64,000 nucleotides of DNA. It comes from Muriicola sp041358175. GTDB lineage: Bacteria > Bacteroidota > Bacteroidia > Flavobacteriales > Flavobacteriaceae. Every line of letters starts with the position of its first letter. The first letter of the stretch is position 1. The position numbers were made by a program, and so were the translations under genes. The DNA is taken from positions 1-64,000 of the forward strand of contig NZ_JBGKBE010000001.1 in assembly GCF_041358175.1 (NCBI RefSeq), given 5' to 3'. This document shows positions 34,123 through 43,453 of this stretch, piece by piece. Below the pieces are notes generated by a model. It saw only the letters and a program-made list of their open reading frames with translations. It was not told the DNA's origin and made no database searches.

Positions 34123-34917
34123 ATGAAAATCGCAATTATAGGGGCAGGTAACCTCGGAGTATCCATCGCAAAAGGGATTCTCCACTCTAATGGTGCTACT
34201 ACCATGTATCTTACCAAAAGACATATAGAAAGCATTAAGGAATATGAAAAGTATGGCAATGTAACGGTTACAACAGATAATATACTTGCAGTTAAGGAAT
34301 CTGATATACTGGTATTTGCCGTTCAGCCCGGACATTTTGAGGCTATACTACAGGATGTAAAAGATTACCTCACCGATAAGCATGTCATCATATCAACGAT
34401 TACAGGATTTAGTATTGAAAAGATCGAATCCATTATAGGTAAAGAGGCCTATATTATAAGAAGCATGCCCAATACGGCTATCTCAGTAGGGAAGTCCATG
34501 ACCTGTTTATGCAGCAATGATGCGGGGGCCAAAAGAATTGAGCTGGCCAAGGCCATTTTTAATCGAATGGGCCATTCCATGGAAATACCAGAATCGCAGA
34601 TGCAGGCCGCAACTGTGATTTGCGCGAGTGGAATTGCATTCTGGATGAGGCTGATCAGAGCGACTACCCAGGGAGCCATTCAATTGGGCTTTGATGCCAA
34701 AGAAGCCCAGGAGCTGGCCATGCATACCTGCAATGGTGCTGCCTCTCTCCTGATAGAATCGGGAAATCATCCTGAGGAAGAGATAGACAGGGTGACTACA
34801 CCTATGGGCTGTACTATTGAAGGCCTTAATGAAATGGAACATCAGGGTCTTAGTTCTTCCCTGATCAGGGGAGTTGTAGCTTCATTTGAAAAAATTAGTC
34901 AGATAAGAAAAGGGTAG
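34123..34917 (+). CDS. proC: Pyrroline-5-carboxylate reductase
   Basis: A 264-residue enzyme that reduces 1-pyrroline-5-carboxylate to proline. IAIIGAGNLGVSIAKGIL is the NADPH-binding loop and TVICASGIAFWMRLI with TTPMGCTIEGLNEM are the ProC signatures. Placing proC inside an arginine operon links proline output to the glutamate/ornithine family. It starts 29 bp after argC and is followed at 1 bp by argD. Confidence 0.93.
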   Translation: MKIAIIGAGNLGVSIAKGILHSNGATTMYLTKRHIESIKEYEKYGNVTVTTDNILAVKESDILVFAVQPGHFEAILQDVKDYLTDKHVIISTITGFSIEKIESIIGKEAYIIRSMPNTAISVGKSMTCLCSNDAGAKRIELAKAIFNRMGHSMEIPESQMQAATVICASGIAFWMRLIRATTQGAIQLGFDAKEAQELAMHTCNGAASLLIESGNHPEEEIDRVTTPMGCTIEGLNEMEHQGLSSSLIRGVVASFEKISQIRKG

Positions 34918-34918
34918 T

Positions 34919-36046
34919 ATGGTACTATTTGATGTATATACCCTTTACGATATTACCCCGGTCTCGGCCAGGGGCGTAATATTAACAGATGACAAGGGGC
35001 AGGAATACCTCGACCTCTACGGTGGGCATGCCGTAATTTCCATCGGACATGGGCATCCCCATTACGTCAAAAGGTTAAAGGATCAGCTGGACAAAATCGG
35101 GTTTTACAGCAATGCTGTTCAAAATCCCTTGCAACGCAAACTTGCTGAAAAACTAGGTGCCTTGTCAAACTGTGACAATTATCACCTATTTCTCTGTAAC
35201 TCAGGGGCTGAAGCCAATGAAAATGCCTTAAAACTCGCTTCTTTCCACACTGGAAAAAGCAGAGTGATTGCCTTTAAAAACAGCTTCCATGGCAGGACTT
35301 CTGCTGCTGTTGCTACCACAGATAATCCGGCCATCAATGCTCCTATAAACCAACAACAGCAGGTGACATTTCTGACTTTTGAAGATAGGGATGCCCTGGC
35401 AAAAGAATTATCAAAAGGCGACGTCTGTGCGGTAATTCTGGAAACCATTCAGGGAGTTGGCGGACTCGATGAACCTTCTCCTCTTTTCTGCAAGGAAGTA
35501 GCCCACTTATGCAAACAAAACGGAGTGGTTTTAATTGCAGATGAAGTACAGTCGGGATTTGGGAGAAGTGGAAAGTTTTTTGCTTTTCAGCATCACGACA
35601 TTACCCCCGATATCATTTCGATCGCAAAAGGAATGGGTAACGGATTTCCCGTAGGCGGAATTTTGATCCATCCGGAGATTAAGGCAAAATACGGATTACT
35701 GGGAACGACATTTGGTGGCAACCACCTGGCCTGTGCGGCTACCCTGGCAGTACTGGAGGTTTTAGAAGAAGAGAATCTGATAGCTAATGCTGCCGATCTG
35801 GGATCGTACTTTGAAAAATGTGCAAGGCAAATCCCTCAGCTTAAAAGAGTTAAAGGCAAGGGACTTATGCTCGGACTCGAATTCGATTTCGAAGTAGCTG
35901 AGCTGCGTAAAAATCTCATTCTTAAGCAACATATTTTTACCGGAAGTGCGAAAAATAAAAAGGTTTTACGTATTCTCCCTGCGCTGAATATCAACGAAGC
36001 CCATCTGGATACTTTTTTTACCGCATTAAAACAGGAATTGGAATGA
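34919..36046 (+). CDS. argD: Acylornithine aminotransferase (class III)
   Basis: A 375-residue PLP enzyme. FLCNSGAEANENALKLA, LIADEVQSGFGRSGKFFA and SIAKGMGNG (Schiff-base lysine) are the class III landmarks. It converts N-acylglutamate semialdehyde to N-acylornithine, and in this operon context ArgD is preferred over ornithine or lysine aminotransferases. It has a 4-bp overlap with argF'. Confidence 0.92.
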   Translation: MVLFDVYTLYDITPVSARGVILTDDKGQEYLDLYGGHAVISIGHGHPHYVKRLKDQLDKIGFYSNAVQNPLQRKLAEKLGALSNCDNYHLFLCNSGAEANENALKLASFHTGKSRVIAFKNSFHGRTSAAVATTDNPAINAPINQQQQVTFLTFEDRDALAKELSKGDVCAVILETIQGVGGLDEPSPLFCKEVAHLCKQNGVVLIADEVQSGFGRSGKFFAFQHHDITPDIISIAKGMGNGFPVGGILIHPEIKAKYGLLGTTFGGNHLACAATLAVLEVLEEENLIANAADLGSYFEKCARQIPQLKRVKGKGLMLGLEFDFEVAELRKNLILKQHIFTGSAKNKKVLRILPALNINEAHLDTFFTALKQELE

Positions 36047-36984
36047 AGCATTACCTCCACATTGATGATATCGATTCTATGTCCTCATGGTTGTCACTGG
36101 CAGCTGAATGCAAAAAGGAGCCTTTTAAATATAAAAAGCTTGGAGAAGGAAAGGTTTTGGGACTTTTGTTCTTTAACAACAGTCTGCGTACCCGGCTGAG
36201 TACACAGAAAGCCGCTTATCATTTAGGGATGCATTGTATGACGATGAATTTTGGCAACGAAGGCTGGGCTCTCGAATTTGAGGACGGAACTATTATGGAT
36301 CAGGGAAAGGCAGAGCATATAAGGGAAGCTGCACAAGTAGTTTCACAGTATTGCGATGTGCTGGGTGTTCGGGCCTTTGCCTCCCTTACAGAAAAAGAAC
36401 AGGATGAAGCCGAAATGGTCCTGAACGGATTCAGGAAGTACGCATCCATCCCAATTTTAAATATGGAGAGTGCCACAGGGCATCCCCTACAGGCCCTGGC
36501 AGACCTGATCACCATCTCGGAGCATACTAAGAAAAAGAACCCGAAAGTAGTCCTCTCATGGGCTCCACACCCCAGGGCATTGCCTCATGCGGTAGCTAAC
36601 TCCTTTATCGGCATTATGAGGCAAAATCCTCAATTCGATTTTAGTATTACTCATCCTCCCGGATATGAACTCAACCCGGAGATCGTAAAAGATGTCCCGG
36701 TTTCATACGATCAGAACAGCGCCCTGAAAGATGCCGACTTTGTCTACGTCAAAAACTGGAGTGCCTATAAGCCTTATGGAGAGGTGCTCAATAACGATCC
36801 TCATTGGATGATTACTCAGGATAAACTGGGAGAGGCCAGTTTTATGCACTGTCTTCCCGTAAGGCGGAATGTGATCGTAGAAGATTCGGTTCTAGATGGA
36901 GATAATTCACTTGTAATCCAACAGGCCAACAACAGAACCTATGCTGCACAGGTAGCTTTACTTAAAATACTGGAATCCCTATGA
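36043..36984 (+). CDS. argF': N-acylornithine carbamoyltransferase (ArgF'), probably succinylornithine-type
   Basis: A 313-residue carbamoyltransferase. NNSLRTRLSTQKAA is the carbamoyl-phosphate site and FMHCLPVRRNVIV the acylornithine site. It is the Bacteroidetes/Xanthomonas ArgF' type that uses N-acylornithine, not free ornithine, so argininosuccinate synthesis depends on later deacylation by ArgE. At the position that selects the acyl group (Glu92 in Xanthomonas AOTCase, Pro90 in Bacteroides SOTCase) it has Ala90 in GKAEHI. A small residue there favours succinyl over acetyl by published mutagenesis. The assignment to succinyl is an inference. ATGA overlaps on both sides. Confidence 0.9.
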   Translation: MKHYLHIDDIDSMSSWLSLAAECKKEPFKYKKLGEGKVLGLLFFNNSLRTRLSTQKAAYHLGMHCMTMNFGNEGWALEFEDGTIMDQGKAEHIREAAQVVSQYCDVLGVRAFASLTEKEQDEAEMVLNGFRKYASIPILNMESATGHPLQALADLITISEHTKKKNPKVVLSWAPHPRALPHAVANSFIGIMRQNPQFDFSITHPPGYELNPEIVKDVPVSYDQNSALKDADFVYVKNWSAYKPYGEVLNNDPHWMITQDKLGEASFMHCLPVRRNVIVEDSVLDGDNSLVIQQANNRTYAAQVALLKILESL

Positions 36985-37760
36985 AACCTGCTTTGTCCAT
37001 TATTAAAATAGGGGGTAATATCATCGGAGACAGTACAGAACTATCCCGATTCCTATCCTTTTTTAAGCAAGTTTCCGGACCTAAAATACTGGTTCATGGC
37101 GGAGGGAAAAAAGCCTCTGACCTCAGTAAAAAATTAGGGATCGAAACAAGGATGATCAATGGGCGACGTGTGACTGATAAGCAGGCCCTGGAAGTAGCTG
37201 TCATGGTCTATGCCGGCCTCATCAACAAGTCGATCGTAAGTGAACTGCAGGCTCTGGAATGTAATGCCATTGGGCTGAGTGGAGCTGATGCAGGGCTTAT
37301 CAAATCAGTACAAAGACCGGTAGAATCAATTGATTTTGGCTTTGTAGGGGATATTGTTTCTATACGAACAAAAGCCCTTCAGGAATTACTACAATCTGGC
37401 TTGGTTCCTGTTTTTTGTGCCCTCACATATGACGATGGAGGCCAATTGCTAAACACCAATGCCGATACAATTGCCTCTGAGCTCGCCATCGCCCTTAGTT
37501 CAGAATACACCACCACCCTCTACTATTGTTTTGAGAAACCAGGAGTATTGGCAGACATCGAAAATGACAGTTCCGTAATTTCGCATATTAACAAACAATC
37601 TTATTTCAGTTTAGTCAGGGAAAAGGTCATTGTTGAAGGCATGCTTCCCAAGATGGAAAACTGCTTCCATGCATTAGACCATTCGGTTCATAAAGTATGT
37701 ATAGGAAATATCAATATGCTAAGGCCTAACCCATCCACTTTTACAACATTAACCCTATGA
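36981..37760 (+). CDS. argB: N-acylglutamate kinase
   Basis: A 259-residue amino acid kinase. LSIIKIGGNIIGD and LVHGGGKKASDLSKKLG are the ATP and substrate loops. It phosphorylates the gamma-carboxyl of N-acylglutamate. The short form without an N-terminal extension suggests an arginine-insensitive hexamer is unlikely; feedback control may instead be transcriptional. ATGA overlap to argE. Confidence 0.92.
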   Translation: MKPALSIIKIGGNIIGDSTELSRFLSFFKQVSGPKILVHGGGKKASDLSKKLGIETRMINGRRVTDKQALEVAVMVYAGLINKSIVSELQALECNAIGLSGADAGLIKSVQRPVESIDFGFVGDIVSIRTKALQELLQSGLVPVFCALTYDDGGQLLNTNADTIASELAIALSSEYTTTLYYCFEKPGVLADIENDSSVISHINKQSYFSLVREKVIVEGMLPKMENCFHALDHSVHKVCIGNINMLRPNPSTFTTLTL

Positions 37761-38839
37761 CGCAAGAAATTTCTAACCTCAGCGGTGAAGCCATTAGCCT
37801 TTTGAAAGAATTGATCGGGACCCCCTCTTTTTCCTCTGAGGAAAATGAAACGGCCCTTCTTCTGGAGCAATGGTTCAGGGATCATGATATTACATTCCAC
37901 AGAGAAAATAATAATGTATATGCTTTTAATAAGCACTATGATCAGAACAAACCCCACCTGCTTCTCAATTCGCATCACGATACAGTAAAGCCGAATTCCG
38001 GCTATACCCGTGATCCTTTTAAGGCAGAGATAAAAGATGGCAAACTATACGGCCTGGGAAGTAATGATGCGGGAGGAGCTTTGGTATCGCTACTGGCAGC
38101 CTTTACTTATTTTTATAAAAAACAGGATCTTTCTCACAATCTCATCATTGTTGCCTCTGCAGAAGAAGAAAGCTCAGGATCCAAAGGTTTAAATTCTATG
38201 CTTGAGATACTTCCTGAGATAGATGTTGCCATAGTAGGGGAGCCTACCTTGATGCAATTGGCAATTGCTGAAAAAGGCCTTGTTGTTTTTGATGCGGAAG
38301 TCAGCGGAACTCCTTCCCATGCTGCACATCCCAACTCGAATAATGCTATTTACAATTGTATTGACGTACTCAGCTGGTTTAAAAACTTCAATTTTCCAAA
38401 GGTATCTGAAGTACTGGGAGAGGTAAAACTAACGGTCACCCAGATCAAAGGCGGAAATCAACACAATGTAGTGCCTGCCGGCGTGGATCTTGTAATTGAT
38501 GTAAGGGTGAACGATTGCTATACAAATAATGATATAGCCCGAATACTCAAAGACCAGGCTCCTTGTAAGCTAACTCCCAGGTCTCTTCACCTGAATTCCT
38601 CAGCTATCCCCAAAGATCATCCATTGGTAAAAAGTGGGATGGCATTGGGAAGAAGTACCTACGGTTCCCCCACGCTTTCAGATCAGGCTGCCCTGAGTTG
38701 CCCATCCCTGAAAATGGGACCAGGAGACAGCACCCGCTCCCACAGTGCAGATGAATATATTTACATGGCTGAAATTGAAGAAGGAATTGAGTTGTATATT
38801 AATTTACTAATTGGTTTTTTGCAAAAAACAACCTCCTGA
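37757..38839 (+). CDS. argE: M20 family deacylase, N-acylcitrulline/acylornithine deacylase
   Basis: A 360-residue zinc peptidase-type hydrolase. LNSHHDTVKP supplies a first zinc ligand, GSNDAGGALVSL the bridging Asp, and ASAEEESSGSKG the catalytic Glu and zinc-binding Glu. It releases the acyl group in this pathway; because ArgF' carbamoylates the acylated substrate, the physiological substrate is N-acylcitrulline. It is followed by argH at 14 bp. Confidence 0.9.
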   Translation: MTQEISNLSGEAISLLKELIGTPSFSSEENETALLLEQWFRDHDITFHRENNNVYAFNKHYDQNKPHLLLNSHHDTVKPNSGYTRDPFKAEIKDGKLYGLGSNDAGGALVSLLAAFTYFYKKQDLSHNLIIVASAEEESSGSKGLNSMLEILPEIDVAIVGEPTLMQLAIAEKGLVVFDAEVSGTPSHAAHPNSNNAIYNCIDVLSWFKNFNFPKVSEVLGEVKLTVTQIKGGNQHNVVPAGVDLVIDVRVNDCYTNNDIARILKDQAPCKLTPRSLHLNSSAIPKDHPLVKSGMALGRSTYGSPTLSDQAALSCPSLKMGPGDSTRSHSADEYIYMAEIEEGIELYINLLIGFLQKTTS

Positions 38840-38853
38840 AAAAAATCTGAATT

Positions 38854-40146
38854 ATGAAGCTTTGGGACAAAGGAATGAAAACTGATGAGAAAATAGATCG
38901 ATTTACTGTTGGCAACGACAGAGAATTGGATCTTTTCCTGGCTGCTTACGATGTGAAAGCCTCAATGGCCCATTGCAGAATGTTGCATTCTATCGGTTTA
39001 CTGAACGAGGAAGAAAATCGCGCATTATTGGCCGAATTAGAATCCATTGGTAAGTCTGTGGAAAAAGGGGAATTTACCATAGAGGATTCTTTTGAGGATA
39101 TGCATTCCAAGATCGAATTTCTTCTGATAGATCGGTTGGGGGATACTGGGAAAAAAATTCATACTGCCCGATCGCGAAATGATCAGGTCCTGGTTGCTAT
39201 CCAACTCTATATCAAAGATGAATTGCAGATTATCGATGAGCAAATAAATGAGTTATTTGATTTACTTCTCGAACTGGCCGGCACTTATCAGAATGTACTC
39301 CTCCCTGGCTATACACATTTGCAAGTGGCAATGCCTTCTTCTTTCGGTCTATGGTTCTCTGCCTATGCGGAGAGTCTGGTTGACGATATGATCCTGGTTA
39401 ATGCCGCCTACAATGTTGCAGATCAGAATCCCTTGGGAAGCGCTGCAGGATACGGCAGTTCATTTCCTATAGACCGCGCCATGACTACCGGGGAATTAGG
39501 GTTTAAAACTCTAAAATACAATGTGATTGCAGCCCAGATGGGAAGGGGAAAAGTAGAAAAGGTAACTGCGACAGCTCTTGCGGGGGTTGGAGCTACCCTG
39601 GCTAAACTCGCAATGGATATATGCCTGTATATGAGTCAGAATTTCAACTTTGTTTCTTTTCCCGACGACCTCACTACAGGTAGCAGTATAATGCCACATA
39701 AAAAGAATCCTGATGTCTTTGAGTTGATCAGAGCTAAGTGTAATGTCATTCAGGCCCTGCCCAATGAATTGTCTATGTTGCTTACCAATCTTCCCAGCGG
39801 ATACCACAGGGATTTGCAGCTTACAAAGAATAGTCTTATTCCCGCAATTCAGGAATTAAAAGCCTGTTTGGATATAACCGCCTTCACCCTTAGAAAAATA
39901 AAGGTGCGAAAAGATATTCTGGACAATCCGAAATACGACTTGCTTTTTACAGTTGACGCCCTCAATGAACTGGTTAAAAATGGGGTTCCTTTCCGTGACG
40001 CATATCGACAAATAGCCGAGGAGGTAGAGAGTGGAAGTTTTAAAACCCCGAAAGAAGCCCGGCATACGCATTTGGGAAGTATTGGCAATCTCTGCCTTGA
40101 GGAAATAAGACAAAAGATGGATAAATATCGGGTGAAGGACTCCTGA
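38854..40146 (+). CDS. argH: Argininosuccinate lyase
   Basis: A 430-residue enzyme of the fumarase/aspartase superfamily. GSSIMPHKKNPD is the signature loop with the catalytic serine; HTARSRNDQV and YTHLQVAMP are the other substrate sites. It is the last step to arginine and fumarate and the last gene of the operon. Confidence 0.95.
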   Translation: MKLWDKGMKTDEKIDRFTVGNDRELDLFLAAYDVKASMAHCRMLHSIGLLNEEENRALLAELESIGKSVEKGEFTIEDSFEDMHSKIEFLLIDRLGDTGKKIHTARSRNDQVLVAIQLYIKDELQIIDEQINELFDLLLELAGTYQNVLLPGYTHLQVAMPSSFGLWFSAYAESLVDDMILVNAAYNVADQNPLGSAAGYGSSFPIDRAMTTGELGFKTLKYNVIAAQMGRGKVEKVTATALAGVGATLAKLAMDICLYMSQNFNFVSFPDDLTTGSSIMPHKKNPDVFELIRAKCNVIQALPNELSMLLTNLPSGYHRDLQLTKNSLIPAIQELKACLDITAFTLRKIKVRKDILDNPKYDLLFTVDALNELVKNGVPFRDAYRQIAEEVESGSFKTPKEARHTHLGSIGNLCLEEIRQKMDKYRVKDS

Positions 40147-40203
40147 GAACACTCCGACTTATTATCTTTACAGACAACAACCAAAACCAAAGTACTACAG
40201 ACC

Positions 40204-40644
40204 ATGTTCAGTTTAGTCTATCGGTCCGTCGCCAGGCCTGGATTTAGCCTGGATCATATCCAGGAAATGCTGGTAAAGGCACAGAATTTTAATCATGACC
40301 AGGGCATTACCGGATGCCTGCTTTATTACCAGGGCGAGTTTATTCAATATCTTGAAGGCAACCAGTACAAAGTCTTAACCCTGTTCGATAAGATAAAAGT
40401 AGATCCCAGGCATAAAGATGTAGAGTTACTGAGCTATGAAGAACGAGAAGGAAGGGCTTTTGAGAAATGGGACATGGCTTATGAGAATTTTTTTGGGGAA
40501 AACACCCAGATAACACACCTAAGACTACTGGTAGGGGAATACCTTTCTCAAAAAACGGAAATACCCCCAAACAATCCTACCAAAAATGTTTTCTGGGAAC
40601 ATGTAGGTTCTGTACTTTACTCCAAAACCTCATCTGGTAAGTAG
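40204..40644 (+). CDS. BLUF-domain blue-light photoreceptor
   Basis: A 146-residue protein that is a BLUF domain with a short C-terminal tail. Every photocycle residue aligns with AppA (Tyr21, Asn45, Gln63, Trp104, Met106): Tyr6, Asn30, Gln48, Trp89 and Met91 have identical spacing. GITGCLLYYQGEFIQYLEG is the diagnostic core. It would bind FAD and sense blue light. There is no output domain, so it must signal through a partner protein, as PixD/Slr1694 does with PixE. It follows the arg operon by 57 bp and could be co-transcribed. Confidence 0.92.
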   Translation: MFSLVYRSVARPGFSLDHIQEMLVKAQNFNHDQGITGCLLYYQGEFIQYLEGNQYKVLTLFDKIKVDPRHKDVELLSYEEREGRAFEKWDMAYENFFGENTQITHLRLLVGEYLSQKTEIPPNNPTKNVFWEHVGSVLYSKTSSGK

Positions 40645-40645
40645 A

Positions 40646-41488
40646 CTACTGAGTCATCCCTAAATTGATGACTTCCTGCTGGGTTAAATGGCGCCAGTGT
40701 CCTCTGGGGAGATCCTTTTTAGTTAGACCGGCAAAAATTACCCGATCTAACTTGATCACGTCATAGCCCAAATGTTCAAAAATCCGTCTGACGATCCTGT
40801 TCCTGCCACTGTGAATCTCAACACCTACCTCTTTTTTGGGGGCATTGTTCAGGTAACTTATATCATCCACCTTAATCAGGCCATCCTCCAGCATAAGACC
40901 TTCCTGAATCTTACGGAGATCATCTGCCTTGAGATTTTTATTCAGTTCTACGTGATAGATCTTCCTGATCCCATATCTGGGATGGGTCAATTTCTTGGCC
41001 AGGTCACCATCGTTTGTGAACAAAAGCAAACCTGTTGTGTTACGGTCTAACCGCCCCACAGGAACGAGACGAGCATTAGATGCATTGCTGATCAGTTCCA
41101 TCACTGTTCTCCTCCCCTTTTCATCGCGGGTTGTGGTAATAAAATTCTTCGGCTTGTTCAGCAGAATGTATTCCTTTTTCTCTGGATTAAGGAGTCGGCC
41201 ATCGAATCGAACTTCATCAGTACGATTCACTTTAAATCCCATTTCGGTAACCGTCTTTCCATTAACTGTTACATTTCCGGCTGCGATATAGGTATCTGCC
41301 TCTCTCCGGGAACAAACTCCGGCATTGGCAACATATTTGTTTAGCCTGATGAGGCCGGCATCGGAAGTCGGCGTATTTTCCCTCTTTTTCTTAATGGGTG
41401 CGTTGCCACGGGTATAACTCTTCTTCCTGAAATTACCTGCTCCTCTTCCAGATGACTTTCCCTCTCCTTTATAATCAGACCTGCTCAT
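40646..41488 (-). CDS. rluB: RluB-type pseudouridine synthase
   Basis: A 280-residue 23S rRNA pseudouridine synthase. The basic N-terminal extension (1-45) is rich in Arg, Lys and Gly. The S4 RNA-binding domain follows (RLNKYVANAGVCSRREAD). The catalytic domain has the nucleophilic Asp in PVGRLDRNTTGLLLFTNDG. It is convergent with the BLUF gene, with one base between stops. E. coli numbering of the modified base cannot be assigned from sequence. Confidence 0.88.
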   Translation of the reverse strand: MSRSDYKGEGKSSGRGAGNFRKKSYTRGNAPIKKKRENTPTSDAGLIRLNKYVANAGVCSRREADTYIAAGNVTVNGKTVTEMGFKVNRTDEVRFDGRLLNPEKKEYILLNKPKNFITTTRDEKGRRTVMELISNASNARLVPVGRLDRNTTGLLLFTNDGDLAKKLTHPRYGIRKIYHVELNKNLKADDLRKIQEGLMLEDGLIKVDDISYLNNAPKKEVGVEIHSGRNRIVRRIFEHLGYDVIKLDRVIFAGLTKKDLPRGHWRHLTQQEVINLGMTQ

Positions 41489-41537
41489 GGTTAAATTTTC
41501 TCCAAAGGTAGCAATTTACCGGGGTCCGGAAGGGAAT

Positions 41538-42443
41538 CTACAGGATTCGGTTTAAAACCAGGTCGACGTCAATCAGAAGAATACTAAATACGCCCGCGAT
41601 GATAATGAATTTTAGGATGTTGTGCAGCCAGACGTAGTCCTTCTTCGTGGATGCCCGCCACAGGAGGAAGATAAAAATGATCAAAAGCGCCATGGCGAGT
41701 ATAAAATACAGGTACATATACCCCACATCAAATATTTCAATCAACAAAAAAGCGGGGAGTAAAGATAGGCCTGCCAGGAGGGTTATAGATATTTTGGAGT
41801 ATTTCGTTCCGAACAGTATGGGTATAGTTTTATAATTTAAAGCGATATCCCCCGCTATATTTTCCATGTCTTTAATAAATTCTCTGGAAAGAATAAGAAG
41901 GAAGAGGAAGATCGCATGGACAAAAATGACGGTTTCAAAATTTCTGTAATACACAAATACTGCAAAGAAAGGTGTAATCGCCAGAGTTGCCGAAACCAAA
42001 TTTCCAAGCAAGGGAAGGCGTTTCAATTTGTGTGAATAGAGCCAGATTCCAAAAATATATGCCGCAAAGAATAGAACGGCTTTAAAAGAAACATAGCTGG
42101 CGAACAAAACGGAAAGGAAATTCAGAATGAAATAGGTGCTGAGTTTGGTTTGCTGACTTACCAACCTGTCGAGCATAGATTTACGAGGTTTGTTGATCAG
42201 ATCCTTTTCAGAGTCGTAAAAACTATTGATGATATACCCCGCAGCTATAACCAATGCCGATGCCAGAACCAGAACAAAAAGGCGCAGATCAAATACGACT
42301 TCTCGTAAAGGTAGATCGGGCGCCATGATATAAATAGCGGCCAGATATTGGGCTAATACAATCATAAGTACATTGTAGCCTCTCACTATTGAAAACAAAC
42401 TCAACAGCTTTAAAAGCAGGAGTTTGTTCTTTCTACTAAGCAT
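41538..42443 (-). CDS. UbiA-family prenyltransferase, GGGP geranylgeranyltransferase-like
   Basis: A 301-residue polytopic membrane enzyme, started at 42443 because the upstream codons overlap the mevalonate kinase gene and are not hydrophobic. The two Asp-rich motifs are NSFYDSEKDLINKP and DMENIAGDIALNYKT, which bind Mg2+ and prenyl diphosphate. Eight to nine helices are evident. Bacteroidota copies are often annotated as geranylgeranylglycerol-phosphate geranylgeranyltransferase, the archaeal ether-lipid enzyme, although an aromatic prenyl acceptor is equally compatible. It lies directly downstream of mevalonate kinase (10 bp), so the operon makes and uses isoprenoids. Confidence 0.82.
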   Translation of the reverse strand: MLSRKNKLLLLKLLSLFSIVRGYNVLMIVLAQYLAAIYIMAPDLPLREVVFDLRLFVLVLASALVIAAGYIINSFYDSEKDLINKPRKSMLDRLVSQQTKLSTYFILNFLSVLFASYVSFKAVLFFAAYIFGIWLYSHKLKRLPLLGNLVSATLAITPFFAVFVYYRNFETVIFVHAIFLFLLILSREFIKDMENIAGDIALNYKTIPILFGTKYSKISITLLAGLSLLPAFLLIEIFDVGYMYLYFILAMALLIIFIFLLWRASTKKDYVWLHNILKFIIIAGVFSILLIDVDLVLNRIL

Positions 42444-42453
42444 TGAAGATGTT

Positions 42454-43392
42454 TTAGAAGTTGTAAACCACTTCCAGTCGGTGTCCTTGCAGGGCTTTTT
42501 TCGCTTTGTCGATGTCCTGGGTAAAACCAAGTATATATCCTCCTCCCCCGGAGCCACAAAGTTTTAAGTAATAGTCATTTGATTCTATCCCTTTCTTCCA
42601 CAGCTGATGAAATTGTTTTGGGATCATAGGCTTAAAATGATCCAATACTACGTGGGATAATTGCTTCAGATTTCCGAAGAGGGACTTTACATTCCCAGAA
42701 AGGAAGTCTTCCACACAGGCATCTGTATGCTTTATAAACTGATCCTTCAGGACGGTTCTGAATCCTTCATTTTTCATCTTCTCCATGAAGATTTGGACCA
42801 TAGGCGCCGTTTCACCCGTCATTCCGCTATCAAGAAGAAAGACTGCCCCTTTTCCGTTTAAATTCTGTGATGGGATACTGGTAGACTCAATATTGTCCTG
42901 AGAATTGATCAGAATAGGAAGGCTCAGATAGCTATTTAACGGGTCCAGGCCAGACGATTTCCCATGAAAAAACGATTCCATCTTGCCAAAAATGGCTTTC
43001 AGATGTAATAATTTTTCGCGGGTGAGATTTTCCAGAACGGTAATTTTTTGAAGGGCATATTTATCGTAGATGGCGGCTACAAGAGCTCCACTACTTCCAA
43101 TTCCATATCCCTGTGGAATGGAACTGTCAAAATACATGCCTTTTTCCAAATCGTTTTTTAAGGAGTCAGTGTCGAATTGCACCAGACCGGGATCCTTTTT
43201 TTGCAATTTTTCCAGATAAGTGGCAAATTTAATCAGGCTTTCATTGGATTTTTTAGCCCCCTCAGATAATGGAAATTCCGTTTTAAGAGCTCCTTTAAAG
43301 AAATTATAGGGTATTGAAAGTCCTTTGGAATCTTTGATGATACCGTATTCCCCAAACAAGAGAATTTTTGAATAAAAAAGTGGTCCCTTCAT
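42454..43392 (-). CDS. Mevalonate kinase-like GHMP kinase
   Basis: A 312-residue GHMP kinase. The N-terminal strand LLFGEYGII and the phosphate loop PQGYGIGSSGALVAA are the kinase signatures; CGSGGGGYILG is the C-terminal loop. Mevalonate kinase is favoured because diphosphomevalonate decarboxylase lies immediately upstream in the same operon. The remaining steps (HMG-CoA synthase, reductase, phosphomevalonate kinase) are not in this window. Confidence 0.85.
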   Translation of the reverse strand: MKGPLFYSKILLFGEYGIIKDSKGLSIPYNFFKGALKTEFPLSEGAKKSNESLIKFATYLEKLQKKDPGLVQFDTDSLKNDLEKGMYFDSSIPQGYGIGSSGALVAAIYDKYALQKITVLENLTREKLLHLKAIFGKMESFFHGKSSGLDPLNSYLSLPILINSQDNIESTSIPSQNLNGKGAVFLLDSGMTGETAPMVQIFMEKMKNEGFRTVLKDQFIKHTDACVEDFLSGNVKSLFGNLKQLSHVVLDHFKPMIPKQFHQLWKKGIESNDYYLKLCGSGGGGYILGFTQDIDKAKKALQGHRLEVVYNF

Positions 43393-43453
43393 ATTGAAAT
43401 AGCGATTCCGCTAGTTAAAGTTAATCCTAAAATCCGGATAACAAGCTCCGGGA

